From Flavobacterium sp. IB48 (GTDB lineage Bacteria; Bacteroidota; Bacteroidia; Flavobacteriales; Flavobacteriaceae): DNA of 64,000 nt. The DNA is taken from assembly GCF_016405855.1 (NCBI RefSeq), contig NZ_JAEFCA010000004.1, forward strand, positions 592,075 to 656,074, given 5' to 3'. The notes beneath the pieces are model-generated. The model did not search any database. It worked only from the letters and a program-made list of their open reading frames with translations, and was not told the origin of the DNA. This document shows, piece after piece, positions 35,413-44,274 of this stretch; the first letter of the stretch is position 1; every line of letters starts with the position of its first letter. A program made the position numbers and the translations under genes.

Positions 35413-36681
35413 ATGAAAAGTAAATATGTAATACTTGCATCAGCATTACTGATCTCTGTAGCTACGTTTGCTCAAAAAGATCAAATTAAGAATGCTGAAA
35501 AAGCATTAAAAGGAGGAGATGCACAAGGAGCTCTTACGCAATTGAAAGATGCAGAAAGCTTAATTGCAAATGCTAAAGATACAGAGCAGGCACAATATTA
35601 TTTCGTTCAAGGAAATGCTTTTCTTGACCTAGCAAATAAAAAGGTTGACGAAGGTAAAAACCTATTGGCAGCTGCAGACAGCTACAAAAAATTAATTGAT
35701 GTAGAAAAAGCTTCTGGAAAACAAAAATATTCTACACAAGCAGCAGCGTCAATTACTAACATTAAAGGATTATTGATTAATTCTGCAATTGCTGATACTC
35801 AAGCTAACAAGCATGCTGATGGTGCTAAAAAATTGTACGAAGCATACGAATTAGATAAAAAAGATACTGTTAACTTGTATTATGCAGCTTCTACAGCTGT
35901 GAATTCACAAGATTTTGATCTTGCTTTACCAATGTATGAAGAGTTGAAAAAATTAAACTTTTCTGGAAAAGGAACTTTATACTTAGCTATGAATAAAGCT
36001 AATGGTAATGAAGATAACTTTGCTAATGCTAAAGAAAGAGATTTGGCTGTTAAATTAGGAACTCACGAAAAACCTAAAACTGAAGCTATTCCTTCTAAAA
36101 GAGGTGAGATCTACAAAAACTTAGCATTAATCTTGGTTCAAAAAGGACGTACAGAAGATGCTAAAAAAGCAATCGCTGATGCTAGAAAAGCAAATCCAGA
36201 TGATAGTTCTTTAATCTTAACAGAAGCTAATTTATACTTAGAGTCTAAAGACTACGATATGTATAAAAAATTAGTTAACGAAGCTTTAGAGAAAGATCCT
36301 AAAAATGCTGACTTAGTGTTTAATTTAGGAGTTATTAGCGCTGGAGCTAAGAATAATGCTGATGCAGAGAAATATTACTTAAAAGCAATTGAAATCAATC
36401 CTGAATATACAAATGCTTACTTAAACCTTGCTGCTTTAAAATTAGAAGCTGAAAAACCAATCATTGATGAAATGAATAAATTGGGAACTTCGGCTAAAGA
36501 CATGAAACGTTACGATGTTTTAAAAGCTCAAAGAGAAACTATTTTCAAAGGAGTTATTCCTTACCTTAAAAAAGCAAACGAATTAGATCCTAAAAACGAG
36601 GATGTTTCTAAAACATTATTGGGAGTTTATAACGCTCTTGAAATGACTGCAGAAGCTAAAGCTTTGAAAGCAAAAATGTAA
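35413..36681 (+). CDS. Exported tetratricopeptide-repeat protein
   Basis: A signal peptide covers residues 1-20 (ALLISVATFAQ). The remaining 400 residues are helical TPR units, clearest in the C-terminal third (VFNLGVISAGAKNNADAEKYYLKAIEINPE, ending in a canonical ALEKDP-type repeat). It starts 36 bases after gyrA, so it is probably co-transcribed, but no functional link to gyrase is known. Likely a periplasmic scaffold. A strong terminator follows. Confidence 0.88.
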   Translation: MKSKYVILASALLISVATFAQKDQIKNAEKALKGGDAQGALTQLKDAESLIANAKDTEQAQYYFVQGNAFLDLANKKVDEGKNLLAAADSYKKLIDVEKASGKQKYSTQAAASITNIKGLLINSAIADTQANKHADGAKKLYEAYELDKKDTVNLYYAASTAVNSQDFDLALPMYEELKKLNFSGKGTLYLAMNKANGNEDNFANAKERDLAVKLGTHEKPKTEAIPSKRGEIYKNLALILVQKGRTEDAKKAIADARKANPDDSSLILTEANLYLESKDYDMYKKLVNEALEKDPKNADLVFNLGVISAGAKNNADAEKYYLKAIEINPEYTNAYLNLAALKLEAEKPIIDEMNKLGTSAKDMKRYDVLKAQRETIFKGVIPYLKKANELDPKNEDVSKTLLGVYNALEMTAEAKALKAKM

Positions 36682-36702
36682 TTGCTGCTTTTTAAAAATA
36701 AA

Positions 36703-36736
36703 AAAAAACCATTCACCGCGGTGAATGGTTTTTTTT
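36703..36736. terminator. Bidirectional terminator between the TPR gene and osmC
   Basis: A perfect palindrome (AAAACCATTCACCGCGGTGA and its mirror) with A/T runs on both sides lies exactly between two convergent genes, so it should stop both transcripts. Confidence 0.9.
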
Positions 36737-36742
36737 ATGCTT

Positions 36743-37162
36743 TTAGCTGATTAACTCAGCTGATAAAGTGATTGTAGTATTCAATAGTTTTGAAATTGGA
36801 CAGATTTCTTTTGCTTTTGCTGCAGTAGAAGCAAATTCTTCTGCAGAAATTGAAGGAACTTTCCCCTTTAAATCTAAATGAATTAAAGTGATTGATCCAT
36901 CTTCAAAAGTTACTGTGGCTTCTGTGGTTAAGTCATCTGCTGTAAAGCCAGCCTCATTAAGTAAAAAGCTTAATTGCATTGTAAAACAGCCCGAATGCGC
37001 TGCTGCAACCAATTCTTCTGGATTCGTTCCTACGCCATCAGCAAATCTTGTCTTAAAAGACAGTTGTGCGTTATCTAGAGTTGTGCTTTGCGTGCTTATT
37101 GTTCCTTTTCCTTCCATACCGGTTCCTTTCCAGTTGGCGTGTGCTTTTCTTGTAAATTTCAT
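36743..37162 (-). CDS. OsmC family peroxiredoxin
   Basis: The 139-residue protein has the OsmC fold with both redox cysteines present: C58 in AAAHSGCFTM and C120 in KEICPISK. This matches the OsmC subgroup that reduces organic hydroperoxides with a dithiol. It starts MKFTRKAHANWKGTGMEGKG, the usual OsmC N-terminus. Probably cytosolic and stress-linked. It has its own transcription unit between the bidirectional terminator and a repeat. Confidence 0.93.
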   Translation of the reverse strand: MKFTRKAHANWKGTGMEGKGTISTQSTTLDNAQLSFKTRFADGVGTNPEELVAAAHSGCFTMQLSFLLNEAGFTADDLTTEATVTFEDGSITLIHLDLKGKVPSISAEEFASTAAKAKEICPISKLLNTTITLSAELIS

Positions 37163-37307
37163 ATTCTTAATTATTTAAAAATTAGTATTAAATGTTATTC
37201 GTTTGATGTTAATGAATAGTGGTAACTCAAATATAATCAATATTTTGCAGAATAGTTTTATGAAATTTAATGAGATTGTTAAGTTTTAGGTTTTGGAATG
37301 ACGATTT

Positions 37308-37425
37308 AACTGCAAAGCGCACAAAGATTTACGTAAAGTTCGCAAAGTTTTTAAATAAAGCTTTGCGAACTTCGTGCTTTTATAAAACCTTATATATTTA
37401 AAAAATTTTGCGGATTTGCGCTAAA
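37308..37425. repeat. CGCAAAG-type intergenic inverted repeat
   Basis: The gap between osmC and the DUF349 gene holds a copy of the CGCAAAG family. Inner arms AAGTTCGCAAAG (37336-37347) and CTTTGCGAACTT (37361-37372) are perfect, and outer arms around AACTGCAAAGCGC and GCGCTAAAA are weaker. It resembles the element at 6824-7048 but is shorter. Confidence 0.6.
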
Positions 37426-37432
37426 AAATAAG

Positions 37433-37468
37433 TACAAAAAAAGTGTAACAATTGCTTGTTACACTTTA
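37433..37468 (-). terminator. Terminator of the DUF349 gene
   Basis: AAGTGTAACA (37441-37450) pairs with TGTTACACTT around a short loop, followed by a T run on the minus strand, 24 bases past the stop. Confidence 0.8.
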
Positions 37469-37491
37469 TTATTTTTAGAATTCGACTAGAA

Positions 37492-39465
37492 TTACTCTTG
37501 TCCTAAGTTTCGAAGTTGTTTCAATTTGTCTTTCCAAACTTCAAGGCTTTCTTTGTGAATTGCAATGTTTTTGCGAACCTCTGTAACAATTGAATTCTCC
37601 TTTTTAGCATTTTTGGTATTAGTAAAGAACTGAATGTTGTTTTCTAATTGGAAAATTTCATTTTGTACTTCTTCAATTTTACGCATAATAAAGATTTTTT
37701 CATTGTCTAGTTTACGCGTATCGTTGCTGTCGGTTAGTGAGTCAATGCGGTTTGCAAAACGCATCATTTCAGATTCTTTTTTGCTTAAGCTTAGTTTTTC
37801 AAAAAGAGCATCTAATATTTTATTGAACTTTCCTTCAATATGTCTTCTTGAAAAAGGAACTTTTCCAAAGCCTTTCCAAGTCTCAATATGTGCTTTTATG
37901 GCATCTAAATCTGTTTTGTGTTCTCCTGTTAATTGAAAAGCGCGTAAAGTATCTAGATATGCTTTTTTATTGTCAAAAGCAGCGACTTCATCACTATTTT
38001 CTTCAGACTTGTGCTCTTTTAATTTATCAAAATAATGGTTGCAGGCATCTTTAAATTCTTTCCAGATTTTGTCTGAATACTTTTTAGGAACATGGCCAAT
38101 TTGCTTCCATTCTTCCTGGATTTGTTTCATTACAGGTGTAGTAGCTTGAAAATCGGTGCTTTCCTGTAATTCTTTGGCTTTAGCAACAAGAGCCAGTTTT
38201 TTATTAAGATTATCGTTCTGATCTTTTTTGATATCCTTATAGAAAGAGTTTTTGAAAGCGTTAAAATTTCTAACTGCAGTTTTAAAAGCTGCCCAAGTTT
38301 CCTCATTTACTTCAGAAGGTACTTTTCCTGCAGCAAAAAACTCATTTCTTAAATCTTCTACTTTCTGAATTTGAACAAGCCACTGTGAGTGAGAATTTAC
38401 TTTTTCGCTGCCAAGCGCTTCAATTTTAGCAATAATCTCTTTTTTTACTTCCAGATTTTTCTGCTCATTTGCTCTTTGGCTTTCAAATAAAAGTTCTCTT
38501 TTATCGTGTATTTTTTTAGTCAATTCGCTAAATTGATTCCAGATTACATCACGATGTTCTTTAGAAACTGGTCCAATTTCTTCTTTCCAGATTCTGTGTA
38601 AATCTTGTAATTCACGGAAAGATTTGCTCACATCGGTATCATTAACCAATTCTTCAACGCGAGCTATGATTTTTTGCTTTAATTCTAAGTTATGTTTAAA
38701 ATCTAAATCTCTAGCCTCACGATCTAAGTGAAGATAATCATAGAAGTTTTCAACGTGAAAATGGTAATTATTCCAAACGTGATTGTACTTGTCTTTCGGA
38801 ATTGCTCCTGCATTTTTCCATCTTTCTCTTAATTCATTAAAATGTTTAAGAGTGTCTTTAATGTTTTCCTGCGGATTAATTAATTCTTTTAATTCTTCAA
38901 CAATAGCCAAACGAGTATCTAAATTGGTTTTTAGATTAGTTTGTAAATGTTTAAAGTGAGCATTTCTTTTCTCTCTAAAAACATTATAATATTCGTCAAA
39001 TTTTGATTTTAAAGGAAGATGATATTCAAATTCTTCATTAGGATCTGGATTAGAAGCTAAAAATTCTTCTTTTTTCTCCTCAATAAGGTGATTGTATTGT
39101 AATAAGAAAGCCTTTTTGATTTCTTCAATATGATCTTTTACAGACATTACTTTATCTGTATTAACCAGTTTTTTTAATTCATCAACAAGGGCATCTAGAG
39201 AAAACGTGTTGTAATCTTGCATAGGAATGTCATGACGTTCCTTCAAAGTTTCGTCTTCGCCTTCAGCAGCATTTGAATTTGTAATAACATCCAATGCTTC
39301 TTGATGAGCATTTTCCTGTTGTTCCAATTCAGTTTCTGAGACCAAATCTTCGGTCAAAGTTTCAGAATCTGATATTTCGATTGCTTCATTTGTTACAGAA
39401 TCATTTATTTCGATTCCAGATTTTCCGTCTGCTTCATGCAGGTTATCATTCTTTTCTTCTAACAT
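37492..39465 (-). CDS. DUF349 repeat protein
   Basis: This 657-residue acidic, highly helical protein carries at least five DUF349 repeats of about 75 residues, each with a pattern like W(K/R)xxGxVPKxxxxxVWxxF (for example LRERWKNAGAIPKDKYNHVWN and EEWKQIGHVPKKYSDKIWKEF). The first 90 residues are acidic and low in complexity. No signal peptide is seen, so it is cytosolic. DUF349 has no known function; long coiled forms like this one are common in Bacteroidota. It has its own terminator. Confidence 0.88.
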   Translation of the reverse strand: MLEEKNDNLHEADGKSGIEINDSVTNEAIEISDSETLTEDLVSETELEQQENAHQEALDVITNSNAAEGEDETLKERHDIPMQDYNTFSLDALVDELKKLVNTDKVMSVKDHIEEIKKAFLLQYNHLIEEKKEEFLASNPDPNEEFEYHLPLKSKFDEYYNVFREKRNAHFKHLQTNLKTNLDTRLAIVEELKELINPQENIKDTLKHFNELRERWKNAGAIPKDKYNHVWNNYHFHVENFYDYLHLDREARDLDFKHNLELKQKIIARVEELVNDTDVSKSFRELQDLHRIWKEEIGPVSKEHRDVIWNQFSELTKKIHDKRELLFESQRANEQKNLEVKKEIIAKIEALGSEKVNSHSQWLVQIQKVEDLRNEFFAAGKVPSEVNEETWAAFKTAVRNFNAFKNSFYKDIKKDQNDNLNKKLALVAKAKELQESTDFQATTPVMKQIQEEWKQIGHVPKKYSDKIWKEFKDACNHYFDKLKEHKSEENSDEVAAFDNKKAYLDTLRAFQLTGEHKTDLDAIKAHIETWKGFGKVPFSRRHIEGKFNKILDALFEKLSLSKKESEMMRFANRIDSLTDSNDTRKLDNEKIFIMRKIEEVQNEIFQLENNIQFFTNTKNAKKENSIVTEVRKNIAIHKESLEVWKDKLKQLRNLGQE

Positions 39466-39716
39466 CTTTAAAAATGTATAAGGTTTTTATTTTAAACAGT
39501 GCGAAAGATAGTAAAGGTGTTTCTAACTACAAAATAAATCCTTTGTTTATACGCTAATTTGCGATAAAATTCTTATTGTTTAATTCAATTGAGCAGTATG
39601 ATATATTAATTTTTGGTGTTTTAATTGATAAGATTGAAATAATACTTTTTGAGATTTTTAAATAAAAAAATAAATGAATCATAAAAAGTAAAGCTTAATT
39701 AGCAGTTTGTTCCTAA

Positions 39717-40469
39717 TTAAAACAAAATTAGCATACCGACTTCCATACCAAAATTATACGATTTTTCTCCACCAAAAGCTATGCTTGGGTGTACATAAAC
39801 TAAGTTTGTTGGAGTTATTTTTCGGCCAAATTCCATAAAAGCATTATTTTGAAATCCTTCTAGAATGTAATTGTATCTAAAAGCTACATCTGTAGCAATC
39901 CAATTTTTGCCAAAGAACCATAACAAGTTATTCTCTAGTAAGGTTACGCTTATGTCGCTTCGATTACTGGATCCTGCAAAACTTTGAGAATGCTCCAAAG
40001 TTGCAAACCATAAAAATCTTTTGTGATTGAAGTATTTTGCAAAAATACCGGCAGGGATAACAACCCATTTTCCGGTACCAAAACTTGGATCTGCGGCAGA
40101 ATTTGAGATGACACGGGTTCTAAGTCCAATTCCGTTATTTTTTTTAAAATAAGGAATAAAACTTACTCCAGCACCTACGTCGCCAAGTCCAGTTTGATTG
40201 ATAGAATTGGAGTTGGTCGAAATTAAAGGTAAATCAAATCTCAGATTCCAAGCTTTGTTGCCTATTGGCTGTAAAACACGTAAATTTGTGGTATTATACG
40301 AACCGTTCTTAGTGTCTAAGTATTCGTTGTACAGTAAAATGGTTTGCAGAAAGTAATGATAACGAGGTTCGGCAAATGGACTATTGCTTCTGTCGATGTC
40401 CTCGTCTTGAGCCACTGCAAGAAATGTAATAAGAAAAAAAATGCTAAAGTAAAGTAGTTGTTTTTTCAT
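39717..40469 (-). CDS. Probable outer-membrane beta-barrel protein
   Basis: I start at the ATG at 40469 (MKKQLLYFS), giving 250 residues with a signal peptide at 1-20; a start at 40481 adds four residues before the signal. The mature part alternates short beta strands with aromatic residues (WNLRFDLPLIS, RFLWFATLEHS, NNLLWFFGKNWIATDV) and ends in F, all usual for outer-membrane barrels. It resembles the putative transporter/MetA-type barrel family loosely. The substrate is unknown. It lies 55 bases downstream of aroE. Confidence 0.7.
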   Translation of the reverse strand: MKKQLLYFSIFFLITFLAVAQDEDIDRSNSPFAEPRYHYFLQTILLYNEYLDTKNGSYNTTNLRVLQPIGNKAWNLRFDLPLISTNSNSINQTGLGDVGAGVSFIPYFKKNNGIGLRTRVISNSAADPSFGTGKWVVIPAGIFAKYFNHKRFLWFATLEHSQSFAGSSNRSDISVTLLENNLLWFFGKNWIATDVAFRYNYILEGFQNNAFMEFGRKITPTNLVYVHPSIAFGGEKSYNFGMEVGMLILF

Positions 40470-40524
40470 AACTGTCTGCAAATGAGTAGACTAATTTACG
40501 AAAATTACTTTAACATTTTGTTTT

Positions 40525-41277
40525 TTATTTGTTCCAGATTTTCCAAGCTTTTTCGGCTTGAAAAATAAGCATATCATGTCCATTTTTTATTACAGCTCCC
40601 ATTTCTTTTGCTTTTCTCAAGAAAGTAGTTTCTGCTGGATTGTAGATTAAATCGTATGCAATATGTTTTTCTGTAAAAAACTCGTAAGGTAAATTTGGAC
40701 AAGCATCAATATTTGGACTCGTTCCAACTGGCGTGCAATTGATTACGATTTGAAAATTATCAAAAGTAGTAGCATTGATTAAATCATAATCAATAATGTT
40801 TTCTTTTGCTTCTCTAGAGACAAAAGTGTACGGAATATTCAATTCATCCAAAGCAAAAGCGACACCTTTAGAAGCACCGCCTGTTCCTAAAATAAGTGCT
40901 TTTTTATGATGTGGCTCTAGTAATGGTTTTAGAGATTTCTTAAATCCGTAATAATCGGTGTTGTAGCCTTTTAATTTACCATTTTTGGTAAACTTAATGG
41001 TGTTTACAGCGCCAATTAAAGCGGCTTTTTTTGATAATTTATCTAAGAATGGAATAACTTGTTCTTTGTACGGAATGGTAACATTTAAACCCTTTAAATC
41101 AGGATTGTTCTTAATTAATTCTGTAAAGTAATTAATCTCCGAAATGTCAAAATTCTCATAGCTGTTACCAGCAAAAACTTCATTATTAAATTTTTCTGTA
41201 AAATAACCTTTTGAAAAAGAGTAGCTTATGTTGCGTCCTAATAATCCAAAACGTCTTCTTAATAAAATATCAACCAT
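40525..41277 (-). CDS. aroE: Shikimate dehydrogenase
   Basis: This 250-residue protein carries all main AroE motifs: SYSFSKGYF near the N-terminus for shikimate binding, NVTIPYKE with the catalytic Lys, the NADP loop GTGGASKGVAFAL near residue 121, and the final HDMLIFQAEKAWKIW with the conserved Gln. It reduces 3-dehydroshikimate in aromatic amino acid synthesis. It starts two bases after the stop of the TPR gene and must be co-transcribed with it. The start could be up to about six residues further in (before RRFGLLG), the more usual N-terminus. Confidence 0.95.
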   Translation of the reverse strand: MVDILLRRRFGLLGRNISYSFSKGYFTEKFNNEVFAGNSYENFDISEINYFTELIKNNPDLKGLNVTIPYKEQVIPFLDKLSKKAALIGAVNTIKFTKNGKLKGYNTDYYGFKKSLKPLLEPHHKKALILGTGGASKGVAFALDELNIPYTFVSREAKENIIDYDLINATTFDNFQIVINCTPVGTSPNIDACPNLPYEFFTEKHIAYDLIYNPAETTFLRKAKEMGAVIKNGHDMLIFQAEKAWKIWNK

Positions 41278-41279
41278 TC

Positions 41280-42674
41280 TTATTTACGATGTTTTTCTAT
41301 ATAATTTTTTACTGTTTTTTTTGTCCAAACCACAGGAAACAAATCTTCGATCAAGATATAATTGTCAAAGTTTAGGCGTAAGCCATTACTTAAATGGAAT
41401 TTAGCTTTTGTATTGTCTTGAATCATAAAATACAATCCAGCCAAACGATATTCGATTTCATTTTCTTCAGGGAAATATTCGGAAGCTTGCAATAAAGTTT
41501 GAATTGCAGTTTCAAATTCTCCTAAAAACTGAAGAATATCAACCCAGTACAACCAAGTGTCTAATGCATAATCGCCAAACTCTACTGCTTTTCTAAAGCC
41601 AAATTCGGCTTCTTCAAAGAAATTCATTTGTTTGTTGATTGTTGCGTATCTTTTCCAATACAAACGATTCTGATTGTCAATTGCCAAAGCTTTATTTACA
41701 AAAAACAATGCTTTTTGATAGTTTTTTTGGCGAAGATGAAAATCTGTAATCGCAATCCAACCTTTATCCAAAAGCGGATCTTCATGTACAGTTTGGTTGT
41801 AATATTGGATCGCTTTCGCTAAATTTCCAAGTTTTTCATAACATTTACCAATTCGAAGAAGAGCATACGAAGTCGCATCGTCCAATTCGATAGTTCTGTT
41901 ATAACTTTCGATTGCTTCGTTGTATTTTTTTAGGCGCTCATAAGCTTTTGCTTTTTCCATAAAAGCACCCAAAAATTCGTCATCAATTAACGTTGCGTAA
42001 TCAAACGCACGAATTGCTTCTTCGTATTCTTTTACGCCATAATGAAGACGCCCAAGCTGATGCCAAGCAATTTCGCTGTAAGGGTTTCTGTTGATGTATT
42101 CGTTTAGATAAACAATAGCTTCTTGATTTTGATCTAAAAATTCAAAACAATACACTACGTTATAGAGAGCAGATTGATCTTCTAAGTCTTCTTCAAGACA
42201 TTTGATGAAACTGTCTTTTGCCATTTCGAGATTATCCATAAAAAGATATTCCATTCCAATCAAATTATACACATCTGCATAATCATCAGTGTATTGAAGC
42301 GCAATTTTTAAAAGCTCTACTGCTTTTTCGTGTTGGTCTCTTTTGGAACAGATATTGGCTTTCTGGATATAGATTTCCTCGTTGTTAGGTTCAATTGCGT
42401 ATAACTCATTCAAAAGCTTTTCAGCGATCTCAAGTTTATCATCATAGACTAGCATTTCTACTTGTACTAATTTTAAGCCTGTAGATTTTGGATGCTGGTC
42501 TAAAGCAAGTTTTAAGGCCTTCTTTGCTAAATTAGCCTTACCTATGTCTAAATAATGAAGAATTATTTCTTCGAATTCTTCAGAATCAAAAAAGAGTACT
42601 TTGTTGGTTTTTAACATCGACTCAAATTTGGATAGGGATAGGTTATAATCTTCTTCTTCGTTGCTTAATTGCAT
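41280..42674 (-). CDS. Cytosolic tetratricopeptide-repeat protein
   Basis: The 464-residue protein has no signal peptide and is made almost entirely of TPR units (about 11), for example AIQYYNQTVHEDPLLDKGW and AIRAFDYATLIDDEFLGAFME. It is translationally close to aroE (two-base gap). TPR proteins mediate protein contacts. The partner is not known. Confidence 0.9.
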   Translation of the reverse strand: MQLSNEEEDYNLSLSKFESMLKTNKVLFFDSEEFEEIILHYLDIGKANLAKKALKLALDQHPKSTGLKLVQVEMLVYDDKLEIAEKLLNELYAIEPNNEEIYIQKANICSKRDQHEKAVELLKIALQYTDDYADVYNLIGMEYLFMDNLEMAKDSFIKCLEEDLEDQSALYNVVYCFEFLDQNQEAIVYLNEYINRNPYSEIAWHQLGRLHYGVKEYEEAIRAFDYATLIDDEFLGAFMEKAKAYERLKKYNEAIESYNRTIELDDATSYALLRIGKCYEKLGNLAKAIQYYNQTVHEDPLLDKGWIAITDFHLRQKNYQKALFFVNKALAIDNQNRLYWKRYATINKQMNFFEEAEFGFRKAVEFGDYALDTWLYWVDILQFLGEFETAIQTLLQASEYFPEENEIEYRLAGLYFMIQDNTKAKFHLSNGLRLNFDNYILIEDLFPVVWTKKTVKNYIEKHRK

Positions 42675-42938
42675 ACTTCGTATATTTGAAATTAGCCTGA
42701 TATAAATTTAGGCAACCATATAGTTGTTGTAAGGATAAGAAATTAATTGTTTTGAACAATTTAATTAACAATATATAGCGTTTTTTATTCTATTTTGGGA
42801 AGAAATCTCCTTTATTATTAGGGGATTAACTTCGGTTTTGTCATTTTTTTATTTGTACTAAAAGATTTAACCGAAATACAAATTGAGTATTAAGTTCTGC
42901 CATTTTTATTAAAAGCAGCACTCAAATAATTTTGTTTT

Positions 42939-44132
42939 TTAATTGTTATTCTTTTTTATTATTCCGTCCATAACGTCTAAAATAATAGCACAACCTTCTC
43001 TAATTTCGTCTTCAGAAATAGTCAAAGGAGGTGTAATTCGTATTGCGCATCCTTCAAATAAAAGCCAGAATAAAATAAGTCCTCTGTCTTGACAGGTTAA
43101 AATGACTTCGTTTGTAATGTCTGCCGATTCTGTCATTGCAGCAAGCATTAATCCTTTTCCTCTAACTTCTGTAATCAAAGGATGTACCAAAAGCGATCTG
43201 AAGAGTTTTTCCTTCTCCAGCGTTTCTGCCATTAAATTTGTTTCAGTTAATTCTTGCAAAGTAGCCAAACAAGCTGACGCAATGACAGGGTGACCTCCAA
43301 AAGTGGTGATATGTCCTAATTTTGGATTTTCAGTTAAAAGATCCATTTTTTCGGCAGAAGCGGTGAATGCGCCAACTGGCATTCCGCCACCCATTCCTTT
43401 ACCCATAACCACGATATCTGGAACAACATCATAATTTTGAAAGCCAAAAAGTTTTCCTGTTCTTCCAAAACCTGGCTGAATTTCGTCAACAATCATCAAA
43501 GCTCCAACCTCATCACAGCGTTTACGAACTTTTTCAAGAAAGTTGTTTTCTGGCTGAATAAAACCAGCTCCACCTTGAATGGTTTCTAAAAGAATAGCGG
43601 CTGTTCGGGTTGTTATTTTTTGTAAATCTTCTTCGTTATTGAAAGTAATAAAATCAACATCTGGAAGCAAAGGTCTAAAAGCTTGTTTTCGTTCCTCGAA
43701 TCCCATAACACTCATGGAGCCCATTGTGTTTCCGTGATAAGCGTTGTGGCAAGAAATAAGCTGGCTGCGGCCTGTAACTCGTTTTGCGAGTTTTAAAGAG
43801 CCTTCAATTGCTTCTGTACCCGAATTTACCAAATAGGTTTTGTTTAAAGATTCTGGAAGGAGAGAAGCCATTAATTTGCAATATTGAACCGCAGGACTTT
43901 GAGAATATTCTCCGTAAACCATTACATGAGAATATTTGTCCAACTGATCTTTTATAGCTTGATTTACTCTAGGATGCTGATGTCCTAAAGTACAAGCCGA
44001 AACTCCGGCAACAAAATCTAAATATTTTTTATCGTTTGTGTCGTATATGTAAGATCCAATGGCATGTGAAACTTCCATTCCGAGTGGATAAGGAGAAGTC
44101 TGCGCTTGGTATTTTATAAAATCTGGATTCAT
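42939..44132 (-). CDS. Class III PLP-dependent aminotransferase
   Basis: A 397-residue aminotransferase of the acetylornithine/ornithine type: VNSGTEAIEGSLKLA, then IVDEIQPGFGRTGKLF, and the PLP lysine in VVMGKGMGGGMPVGA. I chose the ATG at 44132 (MNPDFIKYQ); the ATG at 44147 would add five residues. The substrate is uncertain: no arginine or lysine pathway gene is adjacent. The nearest upstream gene is the OstA-like gene on the same strand, 142 bases away. Confidence 0.9.
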   Translation of the reverse strand: MNPDFIKYQAQTSPYPLGMEVSHAIGSYIYDTNDKKYLDFVAGVSACTLGHQHPRVNQAIKDQLDKYSHVMVYGEYSQSPAVQYCKLMASLLPESLNKTYLVNSGTEAIEGSLKLAKRVTGRSQLISCHNAYHGNTMGSMSVMGFEERKQAFRPLLPDVDFITFNNEEDLQKITTRTAAILLETIQGGAGFIQPENNFLEKVRKRCDEVGALMIVDEIQPGFGRTGKLFGFQNYDVVPDIVVMGKGMGGGMPVGAFTASAEKMDLLTENPKLGHITTFGGHPVIASACLATLQELTETNLMAETLEKEKLFRSLLVHPLITEVRGKGLMLAAMTESADITNEVILTCQDRGLILFWLLFEGCAIRITPPLTISEDEIREGCAIILDVMDGIIKKNNN

Positions 44133-44274
44133 TTTTTTGAGGTTCAAAGTAGCAAAGGTACTGAGGTTCTAAGGTTTTTTAGCTTTACACTTAGGTTAAC
44201 TTTTTAGGTTAATTTTTGCGAAATAATAATTCGCAAAGAAGCTGTAAACGTCACTGAGACTGTCCTAGATAAAA